From positions 162,126 to 226,125 of the forward strand of contig NZ_LMGK01000022.1 of NCBI RefSeq assembly GCF_001427125.1: a stretch of DNA of 64,000 nt, given 5' to 3'. Below the pieces are notes generated by a model that ran no database searches, had not been told where the DNA came from, and worked only from the letters and a program-made list of their open reading frames with translations. The stretch comes from Pseudomonas sp. Root562 (GTDB taxonomy: Bacteria; Pseudomonadota; Gammaproteobacteria; Pseudomonadales; Pseudomonadaceae). Positions 1 through 7,794 of the stretch are shown one piece after another. How positions within the stretch are numbered: position 1 is the first letter of the stretch; each line of letters opens with the position of its first letter. Made by a program: the position numbers and the translations under genes.

Positions 1-1087
1 ATTGGTTGGCCTGGCATAGCCCGAACAACAACGCGCTGAAATCGAAGTAATAGTTGTAGTCGGCCACCACGACGTCGGCCCAGCGCGCCATTTCCTGGCT
101 CAAGTAGTAAGGACAGACCTGGTGCGCCAGGGCGACCTCACGCAGCGCATTCTGATCCAGCAGACGCAACTCACTGGCAGCCTGCCGTGCCGCGGGCAGG
201 CGATCATAAAAACCCCGTGCCAGCGGACAGGATTCGCCGTGACAGGCGCTGCCTGGATGCTCACAAGCCTTGTCCCGGGCGATCATTTCCAGGACGCGCA
301 AGGGTGGCGCATCGGCGCTGTCGAGAATCACCTGCGCGGCATCCAGGGCCAGTTTGCGCCCCGGCGTTTTTGCCGTCAGGAAGAACACTTTGTCCAGTTG
401 CTGCGGCGCCAGGGTCTTGAGCATCGGAAACAAAGTGCCGACGGTCTTGCCGATCCCTGTCGGTGCCTGGGCCATCAGGCAACGGCCGGTGCTGACTGCC
501 TTGAACACGGACTCGGCAAGATGTCGCTGGCCCGGGCGGAAACCGGCATGGGGGAATTGCAATTGCTGGGCGGCGCCATTACGTGCTTCGCGATGAGCCT
601 CTTCCTGTTCAGCCCAGTGTAGAAACAGTCGGCAATGCTGCTCGAAGAACACTTGCAGTTGCCCGGCGCTGAAGGACTCGACCAGACAGGTTTCCTTTTC
701 GCTGACGATATCGAAATACACCAGCGCCACATTGATCTGCTCAAGCACCAGTTTCTGGCACATCAACCAGCCGTAGACCTTCGCTTGAGCCCAATGCAGT
801 TGACGGTGGTTGGCCGGTTGCTTGTTCAAGTCGCCCCGGTAGGTTTTGACTTCTTCCAGGCAGTTCTGCGTCGGATCGTAGCCGTCCGCCCTGCCCTTGA
901 CCTTCAGGCTTTTGAACAACCCTTCAAGCGCGACTTCACTCTGGTAGCCCTCGCTGCGCCGGGACGCTACCGTGCGATGGCCGACAATGCCTTCCAGCGC
1001 TGTCGGCGACGGTGTGAAGCGCAGGTCAAGGTCACCGACCTTGGCGGTAAATTCACACAGCGCCCGCACGGCAATGCTGTAGCTCAA
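1..1087 (-). CDS. Nuclease-helicase of the XPD/DinG superfamily (3' end beyond window)
   Basis: About 362 N-terminal residues are visible; the rest lies left of base 1. The first ~130 residues look like a RecB/Cas4-type PD-(D/E)XK nuclease: GRADGY (Asp68), LEEVK (Glu79, Lys81) and QAKVY (Gln101, Tyr105). A superfamily 2 helicase domain follows, with Walker A APTGIGKT at 208-215, cysteines 275, 282, 287 and 325 spaced like an XPD/DinG iron-sulfur cluster, and DYNY at 343-346. Expected role: ATP-driven unwinding and processing of DNA in repair. The chosen start is TTG at 1087, which overlaps the stop of the upstream FAN1-type gene; an in-frame ATG at 1105 would add six residues. The overlap implies co-transcription and probably translational coupling. 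The helicase assignment is firm; the nuclease domain is inferred from motifs. Confidence 0.85.
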   Translation of the reverse strand, partial: MSYSIAVRALCEFTAKVGDLDLRFTPSPTALEGIVGHRTVASRRSEGYQSEVALEGLFKSLKVKGRADGYDPTQNCLEEVKTYRGDLNKQPANHRQLHWAQAKVYGWLMCQKLVLEQINVALVYFDIVSEKETCLVESFSAGQLQVFFEQHCRLFLHWAEQEEAHREARNGAAQQLQFPHAGFRPGQRHLAESVFKAVSTGRCLMAQAPTGIGKTVGTLFPMLKTLAPQQLDKVFFLTAKTPGRKLALDAAQVILDSADAPPLRVLEMIARDKACEHPGSACHGESCPLARGFYDRLPAARQAASELRLLDQNALREVALAHQVCPYYLSQEMARWADVVVADYNYYFDFSALLFGLCQANQ

Positions 1088-2736
1088 GCGGCTTGCTCCG
1101 CCCATTGCACATAGCAAACGGCAATCGGCATGCCGTGCTCATGACAGAACTCCAGCCAGCGCAGCTGGTTATCCTGCAAGCGATCCCCTGGCCCTTTGAC
1201 TTCGATCATGCGGTAGGTTTTTTGCTGCGGCCAGAACTGGATCAAGTCGGGCATGCCCGCGCGATTGGCCTTGATGTCGAGTAACAGTCGATTGAACCAG
1301 TGCTTGAGGTGTTCCGCCGGCAAACAATCCAGTGCCTGCTCCAGCAACGCTTCGTTGAGCGCTCCCCAGAACACGAACGGCGATTGCACCCCCCATTTTT
1401 CGATAAAGCGTTCACGGATGGTCTGCCGATAACGCCCGTCATCGAGTTCTGCCAGGCACGCCTGGAACAGATCTGCGCGGCGCTCATGGAAATCCTCGTT
1501 GAGCAGGTCCACCGGGCCACGCTGGAACGGGTGGAAGAAAGCCCCGGGCAACGGCGCGAAAATCGCCGGCCAGCACAACAGACCGAATAACGAGTTGATC
1601 AGCGTGTTTTCCACATAGTGGACCGGTGCCTCATCCTGCGTGAGGTGCGCCTGCACGTAATGCTCCACCGACAACGCCAGGTCCGTGCGTGGCAATTGCA
1701 GGTCCAGGCGCAGCATTTGCCGGGGTGATGCGCGTTTCATTGGCGGCCCGCCGAGCTTGCGCCGCAGCCTTGGCAGCATCCGCAGCAGCACTTGTTGCTC
1801 GGCGGCACTTTCCGGTGCCTGTTCGGCCTGGGTGGCCAACGCCAGTGCCAATTCGAATTCACCGCAGCGCTCCAGTACGCGGATCAACCGCAACCGCGCG
1901 CCGGGATATCTGCACTGGCGATACAGCGTCAGCGCAGAGGCGAAATCGGCGATGCGCTCGCAATGCTGAGCGATCTGGAACAGCAGTTTCTCGCGGCGCC
2001 TTTGCAGCCATGGGTTGCTCAATGTCAGCCCGTTGACCTGTCCGATAACATCCCCCAGCGCTTCACCGGCCTCGAACAGTTGCTGGCAATGGTGCAGGAA
2101 CATGCAGGCATCCACGTCTTCGCGGCTGCGCAGGCCTCGCGAGTCGGCGCAAAAGTCGACTTTTTCATAGGTAAAGATACCCAGGTCCGCCAGCACGAAC
2201 TCGGACCAATCCTGGAAAAGATTGCCAAAAAACATCAAGCGCAGGCGATCACACAAGCCCATGATCGTCAGGCTGAACAACTGGTCGTCCAGCGTCGGGC
2301 ACCATTGCCTGAAGGTGCGAGCCTCGGGAAACTGCTCGCTCAGTGCCGGTAGCCAGTCAGACTTTTTTCCTTTTGGCTGATCAATGGCCGTACCCAGACA
2401 TTGGAGAATTTCGGCTTTGAGCAACACCTCGAACAGCGTCTCCACCGCCAGGGGCATTTGTTGATCAACCCACGCCAACGCCAGCAACGGGCTGGCAGCG
2501 GCGGCGATGTCGCCAATTTCGGGGTAATGCAATTTACCCGCTCTGAAGTGAATGCCCTTGCGCATGATCAGGCGGACCAGCAAGGCCCGGGACTCGCGAG
2601 GTAACCCTTTGAAGTCGGTAATGAAGCGCTGCTCCTCGTCAGCCAGCACATCGGCATAGCGATGTTCAAGCCAATCAATGACTTGCATGAAGTTGTTCAA
2701 GTAGTAGAACGGATCGTCGAGGGGTTTTGCAGTCAC
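1084..2736 (-). CDS. fan1: FAN1-type VRR-NUC structure-specific nuclease
   Basis: A 550-residue protein whose last ~60 residues form a VRR-NUC (PD-(D/E)XK) nuclease: MPDLIQFW (Asp497), IEVKGPGD (Glu512, Lys514) and DNQLRWLEF (Gln524). The long helical N-terminal part matches the layout of bacterial FAN1 homologues; the P. aeruginosa protein is of similar length and cuts 5' flap DNA. Eukaryotic FAN1 acts in interstrand cross-link repair. The gene overlaps the downstream nuclease-helicase by 4 bases, so the two probably form a repair operon. No damage-response operator was recognised upstream. Confidence 0.9.
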   Translation of the reverse strand: MTAKPLDDPFYYLNNFMQVIDWLEHRYADVLADEEQRFITDFKGLPRESRALLVRLIMRKGIHFRAGKLHYPEIGDIAAAASPLLALAWVDQQMPLAVETLFEVLLKAEILQCLGTAIDQPKGKKSDWLPALSEQFPEARTFRQWCPTLDDQLFSLTIMGLCDRLRLMFFGNLFQDWSEFVLADLGIFTYEKVDFCADSRGLRSREDVDACMFLHHCQQLFEAGEALGDVIGQVNGLTLSNPWLQRRREKLLFQIAQHCERIADFASALTLYRQCRYPGARLRLIRVLERCGEFELALALATQAEQAPESAAEQQVLLRMLPRLRRKLGGPPMKRASPRQMLRLDLQLPRTDLALSVEHYVQAHLTQDEAPVHYVENTLINSLFGLLCWPAIFAPLPGAFFHPFQRGPVDLLNEDFHERRADLFQACLAELDDGRYRQTIRERFIEKWGVQSPFVFWGALNEALLEQALDCLPAEHLKHWFNRLLLDIKANRAGMPDLIQFWPQQKTYRMIEVKGPGDRLQDNQLRWLEFCHEHGMPIAVCYVQWAEQAA

Positions 2737-2939
2737 GGGGAATGGGAGCCATGGGAGCGAATACTGGTTATGCGTACAGATACCAGCAACGGCCTGCCCG
2801 GTGCAAACGGAAAAGGATAAGCGGCGGCGCTGTCAGGTATTTTTTCCGGCGCGCAGAACTTTCCGCCGATCCACGGCACCAACCGCGTTACAGGCACTGT
2901 TTAAAGCAACAGTCGGTCTTTTTTGTGGGAGTGTGAGTT

Positions 2940-3164
2940 ATGAATATCAAGACTTTGGGTATGTCCGTGGCGATAGCGGCCTCATTGGCACTCGCCGGTT
3001 GTTCTACCCCAACGGTGGTTACCCTGCAGAACGGCACCCAATATTTGACCAAGGACATGCCGAAAACCAAAACCAAGGACGGCTTCTACGAGTTCGAGGA
3101 TATTTCCGGGGCGAAGGTCAAGGTCAGGGCTGACGAGGTGTCCACCATTCGCAAGGAAGACTGA
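2940..3164 (+). CDS. YgdI/YgdR-family small lipoprotein
   Basis: A 74-residue precursor with a lipoprotein signal peptide ending in the lipobox LALAGC, so the mature protein starts at Cys21. The rest carries the short YgdI/YgdR-like domain (VVTLQNGTQY, GAKVKVRADEV). It is probably anchored to a membrane in the periplasm; its cellular role is not known. GGGAG lies 8 bases before the ATG. It is a lone plus-strand gene, convergent with the PotF-like gene. Confidence 0.85.
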   Translation: MNIKTLGMSVAIAASLALAGCSTPTVVTLQNGTQYLTKDMPKTKTKDGFYEFEDISGAKVKVRADEVSTIRKED

Positions 3165-3235
3165 CCGGTGGGGTTCACCTGGTGCGAGCTGCTCACGATG
3201 GCGGCGTATCGGGCACCAACAATGTCGAATGTACC

Positions 3236-3267
3236 GGCCTCATCGCCAGCAGGCTGGTAATGAGGCC
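3236..3267. terminator. Inverted repeat between convergent genes
   Basis: GGCCTCAT at 3236-3243 pairs perfectly with ATGAGGCC at 3260-3267 around a 16-base loop, between the lipoprotein gene and the convergent PotF-like gene. There is no clear T-run, so a terminator role is tentative; it may be a decayed REP sequence. Confidence 0.35.
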
Positions 3268-3290
3268 TTCAGGTGCTGCCGTCTGACGAA

Positions 3291-4376
3291 TCAGCTACCG
3301 GTACGGATCTTGTTCCATAGCCGTGTCCGAATCCGGTCGATGTTCAGTGGCATGGCTTCCAGGGCGAACAATTTGCCCATCATTTCCGGGCTCGGGTAGA
3401 CCTTGGTGTCATTCTTGATGGCCGGGTCGATCAGGCTGTCTGCCTGTTCATTGCCATTGGCGTAATGCACGTGGTTACTGATACTGGCCATGACGTCGGG
3501 GCGCAGCAGGTAATTCATGAACGCATAACCGGCCTTTTCGTCCGGAGCATCTACAGGCATGGCAACCATGTCGAACCAGATCGCTGCGCCTTCCTTGGGA
3601 ATCGAGTAGCCGATGTCGACACCATTTTTGGCTTCCCTGGCGCGGTTTTCCGCTTGCAGGATGTCGCCCGAGAAGCCGACAGCCACGCAAATGTCACCGT
3701 TGGCCAGGTCACTGGTGTATTTGGACGAGTGGAAGTAACTGACATAAGGGCGAATCTTCATCAGCAAGGCCTCGGCCTTTTTGTAGTCTTCCGGACTTTT
3801 GCTGTGATGCGGCAGGCTTAGATAATTCAGCGCCGCTGGCAACAATTCGGGGCCGTTGTCGAGGATGGCCACGCCGCATTTTTGCAGCTTTTGCATGTTT
3901 TCCGGTTTGAAAATCAGGTCCCAGGAATCCACCGGTGCATTATCACCGAGCACCGCTTTGACCTTGGCAATGTTGTAGCCGATGCCAGTGCTGCCCCACA
4001 GGTATGGGAAGCCGTGCTCATTACCCGGATCGTTGGTTTGCAGTGCCTTGAGCAGCACCGGATTGAGATTCTTCCAGTTCGGCAACTGGCTCTTGTCGAG
4101 TTTTTTCAGCGCTCCGCCTTCGATTTGCCGCGCCATGAAGTGGTTCGAAGGAAACACCACGTCGTAACCGGATTTGCCGGTCATCAGCTTGCCATCAAGG
4201 GTTTCGTTGCTGTCATAGACGTCGTAGGTGAATGCAATGCCGGTTTCTTTCTGGAAGTTTTTCGTAGTGTCTGGCGCTATGTAGTCCGACCAGTTGTAGA
4301 TTTTGACCGTTTCAGCCGCCTGGCTGATGGATGCGACCAGCATCAGCGGGGCCAGTGTCAGTGTCTTTCGGATCAT
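3291..4376 (-). CDS. PotF/SpuD-like polyamine-binding protein of an ABC transporter
   Basis: A 361-residue periplasmic solute-binding protein. The N-terminus is a signal peptide (MIRKTLTLAPLMLVASISQA), followed directly by the family-typical ETVKIYNWSDYIAPDT. The Trp and Asp of NWSDY belong to the polyamine-binding signature of PotF, SpuD and SpuE. The start at 4376 is set by AGGAA 7 bases upstream; a 13-residue longer reading would lose the signal-peptide start. It is the last gene of a minus-strand group with an FAD amine oxidase and a cupin, which suggests putrescine or a related amine as ligand. No permease or ATPase genes are adjacent, so it must use a transporter encoded elsewhere. Confidence 0.88.
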   Translation of the reverse strand: MIRKTLTLAPLMLVASISQAAETVKIYNWSDYIAPDTTKNFQKETGIAFTYDVYDSNETLDGKLMTGKSGYDVVFPSNHFMARQIEGGALKKLDKSQLPNWKNLNPVLLKALQTNDPGNEHGFPYLWGSTGIGYNIAKVKAVLGDNAPVDSWDLIFKPENMQKLQKCGVAILDNGPELLPAALNYLSLPHHSKSPEDYKKAEALLMKIRPYVSYFHSSKYTSDLANGDICVAVGFSGDILQAENRAREAKNGVDIGYSIPKEGAAIWFDMVAMPVDAPDEKAGYAFMNYLLRPDVMASISNHVHYANGNEQADSLIDPAIKNDTKVYPSPEMMGKLFALEAMPLNIDRIRTRLWNKIRTGS

Positions 4377-4446
4377 GAGCGATTCCTGTATGGGTTTGTT
4401 TTTGTTGGCAGGCAATCAAAGGATCAGCTTTTGTTTTTTTAAGAGC

Positions 4447-4788
4447 TCAAAAAATCAAAACGTAGGTCTTGCGCACGGTTTCCTGGATATCCCAGATACC
4501 GAGGCTGTTGGCGGGCAACATCAGTGCATCGCCGGCTTGTATGTGCAGGGTTTCGCCATCGTCCGGGGTGAAGGTGCAGCGGCCCTGGATGAAATGGCAG
4601 AACTCCTGGGCAACGATCTGTCGGCGCCAGCGACCGGGGGTGCATTCCCAGACGCCGGTTTCGACGCCGTCGTCGCGCTCGACACTGGTGGTCGAGGCCA
4701 CCGCCACAGGCGTGCCGAGCGGCACGGCGACCGGGTTCGACTCCTCCAGTTGCAGGGTTGCGGTGTTCTTGAATTGCGTGATGCTCAT
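4447..4788 (-). CDS. Small cupin protein (DUF861/EutQ-like)
   Basis: A 113-residue single-domain cupin. The barrel is seen in VWECTPGRWRRQI, EFCHFIQGRCTFTP and IQAGDALMLPANSLGIWDI. It lies 30 bases downstream of the FAD oxidoreductase and upstream of the polyamine-binding protein, all on one strand. Cupins of this type often sit beside amine-oxidising FAD enzymes, where their reaction is unproven. No enzymatic activity is claimed. Confidence 0.8.
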   Translation of the reverse strand: MSITQFKNTATLQLEESNPVAVPLGTPVAVASTTSVERDDGVETGVWECTPGRWRRQIVAQEFCHFIQGRCTFTPDDGETLHIQAGDALMLPANSLGIWDIQETVRKTYVLIF

Positions 4789-4818
4789 GGGAATACCTGT
4801 GGTTGTAGAACGCGTCGG

Positions 4819-6225
4819 TTACTGCATGAAACCTTCCATGAACCCCGCCACTCCACTGGCGAGTTTGCGCCGCCAAGGCGCGGTGGCCGGGTTGGCGAGG
4901 GTCTGGTCTTCGTGGACAAAGCTGCGGATGATCGCGTTGTAGCCGAGCCAGCGGCAGGGCTCGGGCTCCCAGGCCCGCAGTGCATCAAGGCTACGTTGGG
5001 GAATGACCCATGGCTGCCGGACCTGCTCGGTGTCGCGTTGCAGGATCAGGTCAGCCAACGTCCGCCCGCCCAGGTTGCTGGCACCCACGCCCTCCCCGCC
5101 ATAACCGCCGGACAAGGCGATGCCACTGGCCTGATCGCACAGCATGTGCGGTTTGAACCGCCGCGACATGCCAAGATTGCCGCCCCAGCCATGGGTGATC
5201 TGGACGTTCTTGAGTTGCGGGAACAACTCACCGAACAGATAGCGGCGCAGTTCGATTTCACTGCGGGTCAGGTCAAAGTTGTGGCGCAACTTGCCAGCAA
5301 ACTGGTAACCACCGCGGGCACCGAAAACCAGGCGGTTGTCTGCGGTACGCTGGCCGTAAGTGACCTGGCGGCTGCTTTCACTGAACGCCTGGCCGCGGCT
5401 CAGGCCGATTTCGTCCCAGGTCGCAGCGGACAAAGGTTCGGTGGCGACGATCAAGCTTTGTACCGGCAGTTGATAGCGACCTAACGGTGGTAACGTTACC
5501 GAATAGCCTTCTACCGCTGGCACTATCCAACGGCTGCGCACCGATGCTTTCGCCGTGCGCAGGCTGCCGGACTGCCATTGGGTCACCGGGCTGTTCTCGT
5601 AGATCCGCACACCCATGCGCTCCACCGTCCGCGCCAGGCCGCGTACCAGTTTGGCTGGGTGAATGGTCGCGACATGCGGGGCATAGATGCCGCCGTAGGG
5701 TTTGGCGACACGGATCTGCTGCGCCAATTGTTCAGGGCTGAGCCAACGGTAATCGCGCTCGTTGAGTCCCTGCTTGTAGAGTTTGTCCAGGTATAGGCGC
5801 AGGTTGGCTTCCTGTTCCGGGTAGCGGGCAGCGCAGTACAGCACTCCACCTTTGCGATAATCGCCGTCGATGCCCTCACGTTCCAGGACGATTTCCACTT
5901 CATCGGGAATACTGTGCAATAAGTCGTATGACGCCCGGCGCTGTTCAGGTGACAGCTCGGCAAGCAGCCGGTCCTCCCCCAACAGATTGCCCATCAACCA
6001 GCCGCCATTGCGTCCCGAAGCACCAAAACCGGCGGTTTGCGCCTCGATAATGGCGATGTTCAGGCCAGGCGCCTGACGCTTGAGGTAGTAGGCCGTCCAG
6101 AGTCCGGTATACCCGGCGCCGATGATCGCTACATCGATGTCCAGATCCTGTTCCAGCGCCGGACGCGCCAGCAACGGCTCGTCGAGTTGGTCCATCCACA
6201 AACTGATAGTGCGCCACGCCGGCAT
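4819..6225 (-). CDS. FAD-dependent amine oxidoreductase (DadA/PuuB-like)
   Basis: A 468-residue DAO-superfamily protein. The dinucleotide-binding motif VAIIGAGYTGLWTAYYL lies near residues 30-46, followed by GFGASGRNGGW. The C-terminal SGGYGGEGVGASNLGGR is the second FAD-contact motif. Members oxidise amino acids or gamma-glutamyl-putrescine to imines with FAD. The PotF-like protein two genes downstream favours a polyamine-derived substrate, but the substrate is not readable from sequence. The start at 6225 has GGAG six bases before ATG; an upstream TTG is less likely. It begins 50 bases after the AraC-type regulator gene and probably belongs to the same transcript. Confidence 0.85.
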   Translation of the reverse strand: MPAWRTISLWMDQLDEPLLARPALEQDLDIDVAIIGAGYTGLWTAYYLKRQAPGLNIAIIEAQTAGFGASGRNGGWLMGNLLGEDRLLAELSPEQRRASYDLLHSIPDEVEIVLEREGIDGDYRKGGVLYCAARYPEQEANLRLYLDKLYKQGLNERDYRWLSPEQLAQQIRVAKPYGGIYAPHVATIHPAKLVRGLARTVERMGVRIYENSPVTQWQSGSLRTAKASVRSRWIVPAVEGYSVTLPPLGRYQLPVQSLIVATEPLSAATWDEIGLSRGQAFSESSRQVTYGQRTADNRLVFGARGGYQFAGKLRHNFDLTRSEIELRRYLFGELFPQLKNVQITHGWGGNLGMSRRFKPHMLCDQASGIALSGGYGGEGVGASNLGGRTLADLILQRDTEQVRQPWVIPQRSLDALRAWEPEPCRWLGYNAIIRSFVHEDQTLANPATAPWRRKLASGVAGFMEGFMQ

Positions 6226-6275
6226 GCAAGACTCCGCCAATCAAACTTCGTTGGCGCTGATCCTAGTGCGTGAGC

Positions 6276-7088
6276 TCAAGCGTTGTCTTGCGCGCGTGCA
6301 CGCAAAGAAATTTGTTTGGCATACGCCTTGGGTGACAGCCCGGTGTGTTGACGGAAACAGCTGTAGAACGCCGACAACGAATTGAACCCGGCAGCGAACG
6401 CCAGTTCGTCGATGCGCAGCGGTGGTGCGGCGTTGTCCAGCGCCGCGAGAAGATGTTGCAGGCGCGCCTGGTTGACGTAGCGATAGAAGCTCTGCCCCAA
6501 CACCTGATTAAGCAAATAGGAAATCTGGTTGCGACTGTACCCGCACTCCTTTGCCACCCGTTGCAGGTCGAGTTCAGGGTCGAGATAGGGTTGCTGGCGC
6601 TGGAAATACTGTTGCAGATCCTCGGCCATGAAACTCAACTGCCGTGGTGACAAGCCCAGGCGACTGACCGCCGGCCGCTGGCTGCTGCTTTTACCGGTGG
6701 GCTGTTCACGCACCACAGAGGCGTATTCGTTGACCCGCCAGATCAGCCCGTCCTTGACGGTAATCGCTTCACTGGCGCGAAACGACACCAACCCTTCGCC
6801 GCCACGCAGGGTGATGCGGTACTGAATGAACGCCGTGTTGCCGTCCAGCCGAATGCGGTCCGAATGTTCCAGCGCCTCATCCGGATCGCGGGGCATGCTG
6901 CTGCGCACGTATTCGCGCAAGTGCTCAAGGCCCATCACGCGGTTCTGGAAAAAGTCGTTGTACTGGATCTCGGGATGGTAAAGCGCCATGACCCCGTCGA
7001 GATCCCGGTGTTTCCAACGCAGGTGATAACGCATGACCGTCTCGGCCGTGGCCTGGGTTTGCTGCGGGCCATCATCCTCGGCGTGCAT
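6276..7088 (-). CDS. AraC-family regulator with an N-terminal SnoaL-like domain
   Basis: A 270-residue two-domain protein. Residues ~15-125 look like a SnoaL/NTF2 fold (HLRWKHRDLDGVMALYHPEIQYNDFF, then IRLDGNTAFIQYR and GLIWRVNEYA). Residues ~165-265 are an AraC helix-turn-helix pair (LQRVAKECGYSRNQISYLLNQ; IDELAFAAGFNSLSAFYSCFRQHTGLSP). The SnoaL fold replaces the usual cupin sensor and could bind a small ligand. It is the first gene of the amine oxidase/cupin/PotF group and divergent from the DUF1652 gene, so it is probably the local regulator. Confidence 0.85.
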   Translation of the reverse strand: MHAEDDGPQQTQATAETVMRYHLRWKHRDLDGVMALYHPEIQYNDFFQNRVMGLEHLREYVRSSMPRDPDEALEHSDRIRLDGNTAFIQYRITLRGGEGLVSFRASEAITVKDGLIWRVNEYASVVREQPTGKSSSQRPAVSRLGLSPRQLSFMAEDLQQYFQRQQPYLDPELDLQRVAKECGYSRNQISYLLNQVLGQSFYRYVNQARLQHLLAALDNAAPPLRIDELAFAAGFNSLSAFYSCFRQHTGLSPKAYAKQISLRARAQDNA

Positions 7089-7281
7089 AAAGGTCTCGAC
7101 GTGAAAAAGCCGAGCTTGCCCAACTTCGGCTTCTGCATCAATGGTTAAACGGATAGCGGTATATTTACGAAAACGTTTGCGCCAAAAGGCGTGAATAAAA
7201 AATGCGAAGCAATTGCCAAACGACCTGAAAAATCCACATTTTTTTCACATTCAGGTGCTACTTTTAAAGTCTGTCATCGGT

Positions 7282-7355
7282 AGAGCCAATGAAGGCTCTT
7301 CCCTCCTAACGTGAGCTAAAGGAAGCGCTCGATGAAGAAGGTGGGCAACACATGA
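7282..7355 (+). promoter_or_regulatory. Structured 5' leader with a 7-codon ORF before the DUF1652 gene
   Basis: AGAGCC (7282-7287) can pair with GGCTCT (7294-7299). Alternatively CTTCC (7298-7302) can pair with GGAAG (7321-7325), the ribosome-binding site of a short ORF, ATG at 7332 encoding MKKVGNT. That ORF's TGA (7353-7355) overlaps the ATG (7352) of the DUF1652 gene. The two hairpins share bases and exclude each other. This pattern suggests leader-coupled translation; it is read by eye only. Confidence 0.4.
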
Positions 7356-7624
7356 ATAAAGGGTTCAGCAAGGTCACTTTTCCAAACGCCTGCCAGCTGA
7401 TGCGTTGGCATTTTCATCCCATGGGTTTCGAGGCCAGCATGGATGCCCCGGGCAGCATGATTGCCCGTTTGTTTGATCGAGCAACCGGCGAGACCATGAT
7501 CGCCATTGCCGGTATTCCGTGTGCGACGGTGATGAATGCAGCCGATGTGGAGCGAATCATCGAAGCCGTGGAGGATGAGCTTGAGGCGTTCATTCCCCCG
7601 GTAGCCCTCAGGAGCTATGCCTGA
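7352..7624 (+). CDS. DUF1652 domain protein
   Basis: A 90-residue protein of the Pseudomonas-typical DUF1652 family (FPNACQLMRWHFHPMGFEAS; DVERIIEAVEDELEAFIPP). The family has no established function. AAGGTG lies 10 bases before the ATG, inside the 7-codon leader ORF whose stop overlaps this start. A second DUF1652 protein is encoded at 60870-61142. Confidence 0.85.
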   Translation: MNKGFSKVTFPNACQLMRWHFHPMGFEASMDAPGSMIARLFDRATGETMIAIAGIPCATVMNAADVERIIEAVEDELEAFIPPVALRSYA

Positions 7625-7640
7625 AGGCCTGAAAGTCATA

Positions 7641-7774
7641 AAAAAGCCCACTTCACGTGTAATGCTGTTCACTTAAATGAGCATTAGCATCCTGTGGCGA
7701 GAGAGCTCGCTCCCTCGCCACAGGTACAGTGTTCGTCCTTAAGTGAACAGCATTACACTCCCGGTGGGCTTTTT
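7641..7774. terminator. Bidirectional terminator stem carrying an inserted palindromic element
   Basis: The outer arms AAAAAGCCCAC (7641-7651) and GTGGGCTTTTT (7764-7774) form a classic two-way terminator between the DUF1652 gene and the convergent UvrD-like helicase gene. Instead of a short loop, about 112 bases separate the arms, and these are themselves a nested palindromic element annotated separately. Confidence 0.75.
7657..7758. repeat. MITE-like nested inverted repeat with a REP core
   Basis: Twenty-base perfect terminal inverted repeats (7657-7676 and 7739-7758; core AATGCTGTTCACTTAA) flank a REP-type palindrome at 7691-7724 (CCTGTGGCGAG ... CTCGCCACAGG). The element lies inside the loop of a terminator. 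No clear target duplication was found. Confidence 0.75.
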
Positions 7775-7794
7775 GTTGAGTGAAATCCAAAGAC

